Shown piece by piece: positions 20,574 to 28,852 of a DNA stretch of 34,345 nucleotides. The first letter of the stretch is position 1, and each line of letters opens with the position of its first letter. The notes under the pieces were generated by a model. That model did no database searches and had not been told where the DNA came from. It saw only the letters and a list, made by a program, of their open reading frames with translations. This DNA is from Puniceicoccaceae bacterium 5H (GTDB taxonomy: Bacteria; Verrucomicrobiota; Verrucomicrobiia; Opitutales; Oceanipulchritudinaceae): positions 1 through 34,345 of the forward strand of contig WOUP01000030.1 in the NCBI GenBank assembly GCA_009772895.1. The letters run 5' to 3'. The translations under genes and the position numbers were made by a program.

Positions 20574-23165
20574 CTAGAAGTAGCGCGTGACGCTGAGCTT
20601 CCAGCTGCGCGGCTCGCCGGGGATGATGAGGGTACCGGCCGAGAAAACCGGGTCCTGGCCCAGCCAGTAATCTTCGTCGAAGACGTTGTCTACGCGCAGG
20701 TTGATGCGCCAGTCGTCGTTTTCGTAAAAGATGGAGGCATCCCATACCCAGCTGGCTGGGATGTGCAGCTCACGGTTGATGTCGTGGTAATAGCCGCTGC
20801 GCCAGGTCGGCCCAAACGCGCCGCCCCAGCCTTGCTCGGTCTGATAGCGCGCATAGAAGTTGGCCGACAACTCCGGGAAGCCGCCATAGACGCCCTCGGG
20901 ATTGTTCGTCAGCTCGCGGTCACTGGCACCCTGCAGGATACCGCCGCCGAGCGCGTATTCCTCCTCGGTCTGCACCACCGCCCCGTAGCCGGCGGTCGCG
21001 TCCTTCTGGTAAACGCGCTGCGCCGTGAACGAGCCGAGCAGGACCAGCCGGTCCGACAGCGTATAGTTGAACTCGAACTCCGCGCCCTTGGCCCGCAGCG
21101 GACGCGCCTCGGCGTCGCGGCTGCTGATCACGGCCTGATCCCAATGGTAGGCGGCAAGACTCACAAACAGCTTGCGGTCGAGCAGGCTCGCCTTCAGGCC
21201 GCCTTCATACAGCTCCACATCGGTAAAGCTCTCCTTGCCCGCCAGCGTGCCGCCGTCGCCCGGCGAGAACGCCTTGCCGAGCTGGGCCGCGCCGTAGAGG
21301 TAGACATCGCGCCACAAGCGCAGGGTCGGGTTGATGGACCCGTTGAGGTAGGCCGTATTGTCCTTGGCGTATTTGTCCTCGCGGTCCGCCTCGGTCGCGT
21401 AGTCGATGTCCGCCGGCAAGCCCTTGATGAACCAGGCCTGCTCGGCGCGCAGCGCATAGTTGAGCGCCAGGCGGTCGGGGATGATCGCCGTGCGTGCCTG
21501 GGCAAAGGCGGCCAGTTGGTAGAGGTGCGAGTACTCGCTCGCTCCGCCGAAAGTCGACCACAGGTTGTTGCCGTCCGGATCGGTCTTGCCGCCCGCGAGC
21601 ACCACGGAGTTGTCGCTGATCGCATCGGCCGTCAGGTCGCGGCGCGAAAAGGGCTCGGCATCGAAGTCTTGGCGCATCTCCGCATAGGAGCCACGAAAGG
21701 CCACCCCCGTGGTCACATCGGTGTTCCAGTCCGGCAGATCGAGCTCCAGGCTCAGGCGTTGCCCAACCATGAACTGCTCGGTATTGTGGGCGTAACCGTA
21801 GGTCGAGCGCTTGCGCGTCTCCAGCCCTTCGGTCAGCATCTGATAGCGCAAGGTGGCGTCCGGCCCCAGCTCGTGAGTCAGTTCGGCGAAAAACAGGTAA
21901 TCGCGGGAATTGGCCGTATCTTCGGGGTCCGCCAGGATGTTGCTGCGGTCGATCTCCTGCGTCAGCGCCTCACCGCCCGCCGCGAAATACTCCGGCGTGT
22001 AGACGTAGGCGTCCTGCGTGTGCACATCCACCGTGGCCAGCGCGTCCGCCGCCGCGGTGCGTTCCTGTTCGTAGGTCTCGCGAAACTGCAGCCAGCTCCA
22101 GGCCGGGTCGGCCGCGATCTCCTCGTCGGTGCGCACCCGGTAGAGGTTGGCCACCTGATCGGGATCGTTGAGGTTGATCATCGTGCCCAACAGATCGGGA
22201 TCGATCTGCTCCCGCGCAACCTCGCCCGGGATGGCCAGCGCGTGCAGGCCCTGCTGCACGTAGCCAGTGTAGGGAAACACGACGAGCGGACGCGCCACCG
22301 TGCCGCCCCAGGCGCTCGAGGTAAGGTCCGGCGATTCGCCGATCACGTATTGGCCGTTGTCGATCAGCGCCTGCGTCGGGCGGTTGATGCCCGGGACTTC
22401 GCTGGAACGGAAATTGTAGTATTCGCCGCCGATGAAGAGGCGTGTGCGGTCGCTCAGCTTGATCTTCAGCGCACCGTAAACGCTCTCGTAGTCGTTCTGG
22501 ATGTTGTCGAAATAGCGATCCGCCCGCTGACCGGAGACAGAGACGCGGTAGGCCGCCGGCTTACCCGCCAGCAGGAAGGGCGCACCGTAGTCCAGCTGGG
22601 CGCGGTAGTAGTCCCAGCGCCCCACCTCGAATTCCACACTGCCGCGCGCCTCGTCGAAATAGGGCGACTTGGGCCGCATGTTGACGAAGCCGCCCACCAA
22701 GGTCGGTGAGAGGTAGGCCGGCGCGGGGCCTTTCACGAGGTCCAGCCCTTCGGTCGAACCGAAGGAGGTGGGCATCTCGTTGCGCTGGTAGAGGCGCAGC
22801 ATGCCGTTGTAGTAGAGCCCGGCCTTGGTCCCGCGCAGGGCGGGCGCGCCCGGCAGGCCGAAGTAGTCGATGCGTTGCGTACCGGCGCCGTAGCGCGGCA
22901 GGTCGCCAAAGTCGTCGAGGTCGAACGCCTCCATCGTCTCCGGCGTGATCTGCGTCACGGCACGTGGCAGCTCCACCAGACGACCTTCAAAGCCGAGGCT
23001 GTCCTCGACGGGCGTGGCGAGAGGCGAAAGCGAGTCTTGCGGCGAGTTGGCAGTTTCCTCGGTGATGAACTCTTCGAGCTCAAACACTTGATCCGAGGTC
23101 TGACCTCCCAGGCTGGTTGCTGTGAACAGCCCGACCACCGCAAGCGCGTAGTGGTAGGTTTTCAT
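20574..23165 (-). CDS. TonB-dependent outer-membrane receptor
   Basis: The 863-residue protein starts MKTYHYALAVVGLFTATSLG, a signal peptide cut near residue 21. QVFELEEF just after it looks like a TonB box, similar to those of verrucomicrobial receptors. Residues about 60-170 form the plug domain (LVELPRAVTQITPETMEAFD, then GLDLVKGPAPAYLSPTLVGG). The rest is a beta-barrel with many alternating strands, ending WKLSVTRYF, with the terminal Phe usual for outer-membrane insertion. It should import a large or scarce ligand using TonB energy, such as a siderophore, metal complex or glycan. Features of FhuE/siderophore-type receptors (VDNVFDEDYW near the C-terminus) are present. The frame is open to 23204; the signal peptide fixes the start at 23165. 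The ligand is unknown; the nearby zinc-type ABC importer makes a metal chelate plausible. Confidence 0.92.
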   Translation of the reverse strand: MKTYHYALAVVGLFTATSLGGQTSDQVFELEEFITEETANSPQDSLSPLATPVEDSLGFEGRLVELPRAVTQITPETMEAFDLDDFGDLPRYGAGTQRIDYFGLPGAPALRGTKAGLYYNGMLRLYQRNEMPTSFGSTEGLDLVKGPAPAYLSPTLVGGFVNMRPKSPYFDEARGSVEFEVGRWDYYRAQLDYGAPFLLAGKPAAYRVSVSGQRADRYFDNIQNDYESVYGALKIKLSDRTRLFIGGEYYNFRSSEVPGINRPTQALIDNGQYVIGESPDLTSSAWGGTVARPLVVFPYTGYVQQGLHALAIPGEVAREQIDPDLLGTMINLNDPDQVANLYRVRTDEEIAADPAWSWLQFRETYEQERTAAADALATVDVHTQDAYVYTPEYFAAGGEALTQEIDRSNILADPEDTANSRDYLFFAELTHELGPDATLRYQMLTEGLETRKRSTYGYAHNTEQFMVGQRLSLELDLPDWNTDVTTGVAFRGSYAEMRQDFDAEPFSRRDLTADAISDNSVVLAGGKTDPDGNNLWSTFGGASEYSHLYQLAAFAQARTAIIPDRLALNYALRAEQAWFIKGLPADIDYATEADREDKYAKDNTAYLNGSINPTLRLWRDVYLYGAAQLGKAFSPGDGGTLAGKESFTDVELYEGGLKASLLDRKLFVSLAAYHWDQAVISSRDAEARPLRAKGAEFEFNYTLSDRLVLLGSFTAQRVYQKDATAGYGAVVQTEEEYALGGGILQGASDRELTNNPEGVYGGFPELSANFYARYQTEQGWGGAFGPTWRSGYYHDINRELHIPASWVWDASIFYENDDWRINLRVDNVFDEDYWLGQDPVFSAGTLIIPGEPRSWKLSVTRYF

Positions 23166-23304
23166 CTGACAGTTTTGGTTCGGTGGGTGATTGACTAAAG
23201 CCAACCGACCATGGGACCCGCCGCCCGCAACGCAAGCTCAACTGGCGCGTAACTGCCACATAACCATGCGCGAATCTCAATCAACGTGGAGTGAGCAGCC
23301 AAAG
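23166..23304. other. intergenic region upstream of the receptor gene
   Basis: 139 bp between the vapC stop and the receptor start, both on the minus strand. It must contain the receptor promoter, but I see no clear -35/-10 pair or metal-regulator box and no gene. Confidence 0.3.
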
Positions 23305-23673
23305 CTACCCCAGGGAATAAGGGACGCGGACATCCGGCCATTCGCCACGAAAATCCTTCGTATTGCGCGTCACCAGCAGGCAACCTTCCACGCGCGCGGA
23401 GGCATAGACAATCGCATCGGAAATCTTGAGACGATGATCCTGACGCAACTTGACGCTCACATCGGCCACATCGGAGGAGAGTTCGCGTAGGGCGAACGAG
23501 CCCAGGAAGCCCCGGAGCACCTGCTCCTCTTCCGCATTTTTTGCCCCGACCAGAACCTCGATATAGGTGATGATGCTGATCAGCCGCGCCTCGTAGCGGC
23601 TCAATTCGTCCGCAGCCTCGCGATAGCCGTTCAGGTAATCGATCAGAATGTTGGTGTCGAAGACCGCCTTCAT
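23305..23673 (-). CDS. vapC: VapC-like PIN-domain toxin ribonuclease
   Basis: The 122-residue protein has the acidic PIN-domain residues: Asp6 in FDTNILIDYL, Glu39 in ITYIEVLVG, Asp86 in KISDAIVYASA, and Asp107 in TRNTKDF. These bind metal for single-strand RNA cleavage, usually of tRNA or rRNA in VapC toxins. The start ATG (23671-23673) overlaps the antitoxin stop as ATGA, so the two genes are translationally coupled. A longer frame from 23685 adds MGRC but loses that arrangement. It is a chromosomal type II toxin-antitoxin module and looks intact. Confidence 0.93.
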   Translation of the reverse strand: MKAVFDTNILIDYLNGYREAADELSRYEARLISIITYIEVLVGAKNAEEEQVLRGFLGSFALRELSSDVADVSVKLRQDHRLKISDAIVYASARVEGCLLVTRNTKDFRGEWPDVRVPYSLG

Positions 23674-23894
23674 GCATCGTCCCACTCACCGCGCAAGCGT
23701 TCCTGGTAAGACAGCCCATCCTCCGGTTGCTGCTTCCACAGGCCAAATGCTGCATCGGCTGCAGGTAACGACTTCTGGCGCAAGTAGCCATCAATCGCAT
23801 CCCGGATCAAGGCCGCCCGCGAACGCTTTTCACGCGCGCCAAGCTGGTCGAGCGAAGCAATGACCTCATCCGGAACTTCGATTATAGTGCGCAT
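23670..23894 (-). CDS. vapB: VapB-like ribbon-helix-helix antitoxin
   Basis: The 74-residue protein starts MRTIIEVPDEVIASLDQLGA, a ribbon-helix-helix N-terminus, with helix RSRAALIRDAIDGYL (24-38). The acidic C-terminus (QPEDGLSYQERLRGEWDDA) would wrap the toxin. It neutralises VapC and should repress its own operon by binding the repeated GTCATCATA sites upstream. Expression is likely leaderless, because the promoter -10 lies 8 bp before the ATG. Confidence 0.9.
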   Translation of the reverse strand: MRTIIEVPDEVIASLDQLGAREKRSRAALIRDAIDGYLRQKSLPAADAAFGLWKQQPEDGLSYQERLRGEWDDA

Positions 23895-23899
23895 CTACA

Positions 23900-23930
23900 G
23901 TCATCATATGTCGTCATCATACAGCGTCAA
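23900..23930 (-). promoter_or_regulatory. vapBC promoter with tandem operator repeats
   Basis: On the minus strand TTGACG (23925-23930) and TATGAT (23903-23908) form a strong -35/-10 pair with a 16-bp spacer. The 9-bp sequence GTCATCATA occurs twice on the plus strand, at 23900-23908 and 23913-23921, 13 bp apart; one copy covers the -10 element. This fits binding by two VapB dimers and self-repression. The ATG begins 8 bp after the -10, which predicts a leaderless or almost leaderless mRNA. Confidence 0.7.
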
Positions 23931-23993
23931 ATCAATCCGAACGTCGCTCGTGCCATCCACTGCGAACTGAAAGCGTGCACGCCGCGTTCCCTT

Positions 23994-24827
23994 CTACCGC
24001 CAGCGGGTGACGTGGGCGGCGAGGTAGAGCAGGCCGACGACGATGATGATCGTAGGGCCGCTGGGCCAGTCCGTCATGACGCTGAGGGAGAGGCCCGCCC
24101 AGCTACCGACCCAGCACAGCAACGCAGCCAGGCCCATCATCTGGCCGAGTGACTTGGCCGGGCGTTCTGCGGCGGCGGCGGGCAGCGTGAGCAGGGCGAC
24201 GACGAGCACGATGCCGACCAGCGACATCATCATGACGATCGTCACCGCGGTGAGCATGAGCAGCAGCGTGTACAGCCGCCCGGCCGGAATGCCGCGCAAA
24301 TCCGCCCAGGTCGCGTCGAAGCACAGCGCACGCAGCGACTGGTAGCCGCCGACCACCAGCGTCAGCACCACCACATCCAGCAGGCCGACCCACCAGAGGT
24401 CGCCGCTCGTGACCAGCAGCAGGTTGCCGAACAGGTAGCTCATCGGGTCCACCGAAGCCGGGGTCGCGGCGAGAAAGAGCAACCCGACCGCCATGCCGAC
24501 CGACCACAGGACGCTGATCAGGCTGTCCTCGCGGTCCGCGGCCCAACGGCGACCGGCGGCCAGCAGCGCCACCGCCAGCAGCCCGGCGCCCAGCGCCCCC
24601 AGGCGTGGATCGAGCCACGTCCAGCCCCATTTGTATTGGGCGAAGAGCGCAAAGCCGACCCCCGAAAGCACCGCGTGCGCGATCGCGCCGGCGAGGTAGC
24701 TGATGCGGCGCACGACCAGCACACTGCCGATCATGCCGAAGGCGGGAGATGCCAGCAGCGCCAGGATAAAGGCGAGGCGCAGGAAGCCGAAGCTGGGATC
24801 GCCCAGCAGCGAAAAGAGCTCACCCAT
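23994..24827 (-). CDS. znuB: zinc/manganese ABC importer permease (ZnuB-like)
   Basis: The 277-residue protein has about eight hydrophobic spans and the family's early VRRISYLAGAIAHAVLSGVG (39-58) segment, where SxxGdAiaHavLpGv is conserved in ZnuB/MntB-type permeases. Later LVGIVLVVALLTLPAAAA matches the conserved vG.lLv.alLi.PAa.A region. It forms the channel for Zn2+ or Mn2+ across the inner membrane. It overlaps the ATPase gene by 8 bp. The frame is open to 24884, but the ATG at 24827 removes a basic extension and fits the operon overlap. No separate promoter is visible. Confidence 0.93.
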   Translation of the reverse strand: MGELFSLLGDPSFGFLRLAFILALLASPAFGMIGSVLVVRRISYLAGAIAHAVLSGVGFALFAQYKWGWTWLDPRLGALGAGLLAVALLAAGRRWAADREDSLISVLWSVGMAVGLLFLAATPASVDPMSYLFGNLLLVTSGDLWWVGLLDVVVLTLVVGGYQSLRALCFDATWADLRGIPAGRLYTLLLMLTAVTIVMMMSLVGIVLVVALLTLPAAAAERPAKSLGQMMGLAALLCWVGSWAGLSLSVMTDWPSGPTIIIVVGLLYLAAHVTRWR

Positions 24828-25575
24828 GGTGGTGCCCTCCCCCCTCATGGTGGTCGTGGCGCACCGCGTGGACCGGGCCGCCATACCAGCGCTCGATTAC
24901 CTCGGGCGTCACTTCTTCCACCGGGTGCGATTCGGCGGTCCGCTGCACGCAGATCACGCGGTCCACCAGGTGGCGCACGAACGCGATGTCGTGGGAAACC
25001 AGGACCACCGTCAGGCGCTGATGCAGGTCGCGCAGGCGCTCGACCAGTTTGGCTTCGACAAAGGCATCCGTCATCGCCGTCGGCTCATCGAGCAGTAACA
25101 CCTCGGGCTCCACCGCGAGGGCGCGGGCGATCAATACCCGCTGCTGTTGCCCGCCGGAGAGCGAAGCGAAGGGCTGGCGAGCGATCTCGCGCAAATCCAG
25201 TTCGTCCATCACCCGCTCGACCTTCTGACGGTCTTCGCGAGTCGGCCAACCCCAGGCACGGCGCAGGCGCCCCATCTGCACGACCTCCTGCACGTTGATC
25301 GGCAGCTTGCGGTCGAAGTCCAGGCGCTGCGGCATGTAGCCCACGCGGCGGCGCATCTGCTTCGGACGACCACCGAGCAGGCACACTTCACCCGCATCCG
25401 GCTCCAACAGGCCCAGAAAGAGCTTCAGCAGCGTGCTCTTACCGCCGCCGTTAGGGCCGACCAGGCACACGGTCTCGCGCGGCTCGATGCGCAGGTCCAC
25501 ACCCTCTACGGCGTATTCGCGACCGTAGCTGTAGCTGACCTTACGACATTCCAGGGCAGGTTCACTGTGCGGCAT
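24820..25575 (-). CDS. znuC: zinc/manganese ABC importer ATPase (ZnuC-like)
   Basis: The 251-residue protein has Walker A GPNGGGKST (40-48), a Q-loop in GYMPQRL, the signature LSGGQQQR, Walker B VLLLDEP, and the H-loop in VLVSHD. It ends with a histidine-rich tail (HDHHEGGGHHHG) that may bind zinc, in keeping with the transported metal. It overlaps the permease gene by 8 bp and the substrate-binding-protein gene by 14 bp, so the three genes form one tight operon. The ATG at 25575 is used; the upstream open frame lies in the next gene. Confidence 0.95.
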   Translation of the reverse strand: MPHSEPALECRKVSYSYGREYAVEGVDLRIEPRETVCLVGPNGGGKSTLLKLFLGLLEPDAGEVCLLGGRPKQMRRRVGYMPQRLDFDRKLPINVQEVVQMGRLRRAWGWPTREDRQKVERVMDELDLREIARQPFASLSGGQQQRVLIARALAVEPEVLLLDEPTAMTDAFVEAKLVERLRDLHQRLTVVLVSHDIAFVRHLVDRVICVQRTAESHPVEEVTPEVIERWYGGPVHAVRHDHHEGGGHHHG

Positions 25576-26416
25576 GTTCCGCTTTCCAGTTCGTGGCCAG
25601 CTGTTCGGCAATTGCGAGCACATTCGCAAAGTAATCCGGGTCCAGCGGGTCGAGCTCCACCACTTGGGCGTCAAGGGCTTGCGCCACGCGCTCCGCCGCC
25701 GCCTCGGGATCCTGCGGCTGCACGTAGACGGTTTGCACCCCGGCCTCTTCAGCCTGCTGGATGATGTCGCGCAGCTGCATCGGGCTGGGCATGCTGGCCC
25801 CCGTCTCGATGCTCAGGGTCTCAAAATGATAGCGCTCGGCCAGAGCGCCATAGGCCGGGTGGTAAGACAGCATCAACCGCCCCTGATAGGGCTCCAGCAA
25901 GTGCCCCACCTGACGGTCCAACTCGCTCAGGCGCGCCCGCAAGGCGTCCGCCCGCTCGGCCACGTCGTCGACATCCACGCCCTTCAGTTGCTTGATGCCC
26001 GCCTCGATCAGGTCCACCTGTTCCAGCACCGCATGCGGGCTCATCCACGGGTGCGCCGCGTGCTCGTGATGCCCGGCATGGGCGTGCTCCGCGTGATCGT
26101 CCTCTTCAGCCAGGTCCACGATAATCGCGGCCGGGGCCAACTGGCGCAGCCGCCCCCGCCACGGGCGCTCGTAGTCCACCCCCGTCAACAACACGACCTG
26201 AGCCTTGGCCAGGCCCTGCAACTGCGAGGGCTTGGGCTGATAGGTTTCGCAACTCTGCCCCGGTGGCAACAGCACCTGCACCTCGGCGTCGGGCAAGATG
26301 GCCTCGACCAGCGCTTCGTACGGCGGCACGCTCACCACCACCCGGGTGGCGGCACCGAGGAGGTTCGTCAGAAAGAGCAGGCACAAGGTGCCCAGAAAAG
26401 TGGAAGCGAGGCGCAT
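25562..26416 (-). CDS. znuA: zinc/manganese-type substrate-binding protein (ZnuA-like) with altered first ligand
   Basis: The 284-residue protein has a signal peptide (about 1-22) and the cluster A-I binding-protein layout: PPGQSCETYQPKPSQLQGLA (51-70), a histidine-rich loop DDHAEHAHAGHHEHAAH (106-122) followed by PWMSPH, SYHPAYGALAERY (184-196) with His186, and an acidic C-terminal region. The first metal ligand, usually His in PHxYxP, is Glu57 here (CETYQP). The His-rich loop is typical of zinc-specific ZnuA. The protein captures metal in the periplasm for ZnuBC. The frame is open to 26491; the signal peptide fixes the start at 26416. The metal is probably zinc, but the substitution makes this less certain. 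Confidence 0.9.
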   Translation of the reverse strand: MRLASTFLGTLCLLFLTNLLGAATRVVVSVPPYEALVEAILPDAEVQVLLPPGQSCETYQPKPSQLQGLAKAQVVLLTGVDYERPWRGRLRQLAPAAIIVDLAEEDDHAEHAHAGHHEHAAHPWMSPHAVLEQVDLIEAGIKQLKGVDVDDVAERADALRARLSELDRQVGHLLEPYQGRLMLSYHPAYGALAERYHFETLSIETGASMPSPMQLRDIIQQAEEAGVQTVYVQPQDPEAAAERVAQALDAQVVELDPLDPDYFANVLAIAEQLATNWKAEHAAQ

Positions 26417-26423
26417 AACTTGC

Positions 26424-26452
26424 ACTATATCGAAGTCGTCAAGCAGGGGCAA
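26424..26452 (-). promoter_or_regulatory. candidate znuACB promoter, apparently leaderless
   Basis: On the minus strand TTGCCC and TATAGT form a -35/-10 pair with a 17-bp spacer. TATAGT ends 7 bp before the znuA ATG at 26416, so transcription should start at or within a base or two of the start codon. I see no clear Zur palindrome. Coordinates of the pair are approximate to within a base or two. Confidence 0.45.
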
Positions 26453-26501
26453 GCGAGCGGCGGGCTTGACCTGTCGGGCAGGCGCTTCCATATCCTATGC
26501 C

Positions 26502-27479
26502 GTGGGTCTCTTCCGCAATAACGACTGGTGGCAACGGCGTGTCTCGGATTACCGGCAAGACCCGACGCCCTATCACCTCGTGCTCTTTCTGCTCGGCCTC
26601 TCGGTGGTCGTCGTGGCCATCGTGGCCGTTTTTGCCAGCCAACAACCCGACTACTCCGAGCGCTACGCGACCGATACGGAGGCCTACCAATTGGGCCCGA
26701 AGGATGAAGCCACCATGCAGGGCGAAGTCGGCGAACTGGGCGACCTCGCGGGCTCCGTGGTCGAGCGTCGTCGGCAAATGCAGACCCTGATCGAGCGCGC
26801 CTACCAGGCTGCCGGCGGCCAGGCCCACCTCGAGAGCCTGCGCTCGCTGCGCAAGTCGGGCCAGTTGGAGCTGGGGGGCGAGACGGCCGAGACCTACTAC
26901 CAGTACAAGCGCCCCAACCGGATGCGTTTCACGCTCGAAAATCCGAAGGGCACTATGCGTATGGGCTACAATGGCCAGGAGGCGTGGCGTCAGGTCGTCT
27001 ATCAGGGGCATACGCTGCCGGCCGAGACGCTGGACATCGACGAGACCCACATGATGGCGGGCAACACCCAACTCGTGATCCCCGCCAACGCGTTTTTTGA
27101 AAACTGGGACGACCTGCACTGGCAGGAAAGCACCGAGGTAGCCGGCGATCCCGTCTACGTGATCCGCTACGAAGGCAAGCTCTGGCCGCCGCAGACCTTT
27201 TACATCGACCAGCGCACCTACCAGATTCGCAAGCGCGAACGCACCCACACCGACAGCAGCGGTCAGGAACACACCGTCGGCGTCATCCTGAGCGACTACC
27301 GCGACGTACAGGGCTACCAGCTGGCCTTCGAGGAGGACGTCTACCTCGACGGCGAACGCATCAACCGCTTCCACATCAAGAGCTTCGACGTCAACCTCGG
27401 CATTCCGGACTCCTTCTTCGACGCCCCGGAACCCGATCCCGAGCTCTTGCAGCGCTTGCAACAGAACGCCGCTCAGTAG
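26502..27479 (+). CDS. inner-membrane-anchored LolA-like envelope protein
   Basis: The 325-residue protein starts at GTG 26502 with MGLFRNNDWWQRRV, followed by one membrane helix (about 25-47). After a linker, residues 85-320 form a beta-rich domain with repeated short strands (YYQYKRPNRMRFTLENPKG, then IRYEGKLWPPQTFYIDQRTY, then GVILSDYRDVQGYQLAF). This fits an outer-membrane lipoprotein-sorting (LolA/LolB-like) or lipid-binding half-barrel fold. A role in carrying lipid or lipoprotein across the periplasm is inferred. The frame is open upstream to 26298, overlapping znuA on the other strand, so the later start is preferred. It is divergent from the zinc importer and 102 bp before the next gene. 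Confidence 0.65.
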   Translation: MGLFRNNDWWQRRVSDYRQDPTPYHLVLFLLGLSVVVVAIVAVFASQQPDYSERYATDTEAYQLGPKDEATMQGEVGELGDLAGSVVERRRQMQTLIERAYQAAGGQAHLESLRSLRKSGQLELGGETAETYYQYKRPNRMRFTLENPKGTMRMGYNGQEAWRQVVYQGHTLPAETLDIDETHMMAGNTQLVIPANAFFENWDDLHWQESTEVAGDPVYVIRYEGKLWPPQTFYIDQRTYQIRKRERTHTDSSGQEHTVGVILSDYRDVQGYQLAFEEDVYLDGERINRFHIKSFDVNLGIPDSFFDAPEPDPELLQRLQQNAAQ

Positions 27480-27581
27480 CGCTCCAACGATTGGAGTTGC
27501 CATTCGCTGGCACACACGCAATCACTCGCCCTGTAGCTGCTGCAGCCAGTTCTGTCTCTGTCCTTCAACAAAATCACGTTT
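27480..27581. other. intergenic with small hairpin
   Basis: CTCCAA-CGA-TTGGAG (27482-27496) is a 6-bp stem just after the stop codon of the upstream gene, without a T-run. It could be a weak terminator or mRNA-end stabiliser. No gene is seen. Confidence 0.3.
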
Positions 27582-28070
27582 ATGTCCGTAGCAAAAGTCT
27601 TTGCCTGGGGTTGCGGTATTCTTGTCCTGCTAGGCGTCCTGCTGGTTGGTGGCGGTATTGCCTTCGTGGCCTACGTCAGTTCCAGCGTCGAGGGAGTTAC
27701 GGTCGCGATCGACGTGCCGGACAAAGTCGCGATCGGTGAAACCTTTGATCTCTCGGTCTCCGTCACCAACGAGCGAGACAAAGTGTTTGCCTTGAGCGAT
27801 ATCGACGTTGCGGAGACCTACCTCGGCGGCTTTACCGTGAGCGAGGTTGCCCCGCCACCCGAAGAAAGCATGCACGTCCCGCTCGTGGAGGCCCAAAGCT
27901 TCACCTTTGATACGGACCTGCAACCTGGTCAGACCCGGACGTTTGTCTTTACGCTCAAGGCGCAACAGGCGGGCATGTGGCGCGGGGACCTCGATGTTTA
28001 CGAAGGGCTGCGCTCCATCACCAACCTCGTGCAGACGGTCGTCAACGAGCCGGAAGCCGCCGCTCAATAG
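27582..28070 (+). CDS. anchored protein with an Ig-like extracytoplasmic domain
   Basis: The 162-residue protein has one N-terminal membrane helix (about 7-33) and a beta-rich domain: VTVAIDVPDKVAIGETFDLS (39-58), then VSVTNERDKVFALSDIDVAE, and QTRTFVFTLKAQQAGMWRGD near the end. The pattern of a hydrophilic strand with TNxxD resembles bacterial Ig-like or CARDB-type domains. It should face the periplasm. No specific function is known. It ends 7 bp inside the end of the convergent oppF gene. Confidence 0.6.
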   Translation: MSVAKVFAWGCGILVLLGVLLVGGGIAFVAYVSSSVEGVTVAIDVPDKVAIGETFDLSVSVTNERDKVFALSDIDVAETYLGGFTVSEVAPPPEESMHVPLVEAQSFTFDTDLQPGQTRTFVFTLKAQQAGMWRGDLDVYEGLRSITNLVQTVVNEPEAAAQ

Positions 28071-28852
28071 CGCACGCGTTTGTCCGCGGCGGAAGCCAGC
28101 AGTTCTTGCGTGTAGGCATGTTGCGGACGCTGCAGCACCGCCTCGGCATCCCCCTGCTCCACCACTTCGCCCCGGCGCATCACCGCCACGCGATCGGCCC
28201 AGTAGCCGACCAGCTCCAGATCGTGCGTGATGAAGACGAAGGTCAAGTCCAGCTCCTGCCGCAGGGACTCCAGCAGGTTGAGGATCTGGGCCTGGATGGA
28301 GACGTCGAGCGCCGACACCGGTTCGTCGGCTACCACCACCTGCGGCTGCGGGATCAGTGCGCGCGCAATGGCGATGCGCTGACGCTGGCCACCGGAAAAC
28401 TCGTGCGGGTAGCGTTGGGCGGCATCCTTGGGCAGGCCCACCCGGTCGAGCCAGCCCTCGATTTCCTGCCGGGCGGCTTTGCCCCGCGGCCGCTGCGGGC
28501 GACAGCGCAGGGCCTCCGCCAGCGTTTCCCGGATCGTCAGACGCGGGTTGAGTGAGGCGTGCGGGTCCTGGAATACCATCTGGACGGCGTGGCGCTGACG
28601 GCGCAAAGCAGCCGGGACGAGCGTGCTCCATTCGGTGTCGTCGAGCCAGATGCGACCGCCGTCGATGGCCTGCAGGTGCAGGACGGAGCGCGCCAGGGTG
28701 CTCTTGCCGCTGCCGGACTCGCCCACAATGCCCAGCACTTCGCCGGGGTAGGCCTCGACCGACACGCCCTTCAGCGCCTCCACCGGCGCACGCCCCGCCC
28801 GCGCCGGAAACGTCACGCGCAAATCCTCGATGCGCAAACGCGGATCAGGCAT
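28064..28852 (-). CDS. oppF: oligopeptide/dipeptide ABC importer ATPase (OppF/DppF-like)
   Basis: The 262-residue protein has Walker [10 protein letters not shown] (44-52), FQDPHASLNPRLTIRETLAE (Q-loop and following region typical of Opp/Dpp ATPases), signature FSGGQRQR, Walker B VVVADEP, and H-loop FVFITHD. It powers peptide import together with OppD. It overlaps oppD by 8 bp. At its end, 7 bp overlap the convergent Ig-like gene. It is slightly shorter than many OppF proteins because the C-terminal peptide-family extension is reduced. Confidence 0.93.
   Translation of the reverse strand: MPDPRLRIEDLRVTFPARAGRAPVEALKGVSVEAYPGEVLGIVGESGSGKSTLARSVLHLQAIDGGRIWLDDTEWSTLVPAALRRQRHAVQMVFQDPHASLNPRLTIRETLAEALRCRPQRPRGKAARQEIEGWLDRVGLPKDAAQRYPHEFSGGQRQRIAIARALIPQPQVVVADEPVSALDVSIQAQILNLLESLRQELDLTFVFITHDLELVGYWADRVAVMRRGEVVEQGDAEAVLQRPQHAYTQELLASAADKRVRY

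Noticed and set aside
20538-22709. 723-residue open frame antisense to the TonB-dependent receptor
   Set aside because: Composition is that of a shadow frame, and the opposite strand has a complete receptor with signal peptide, plug and barrel.
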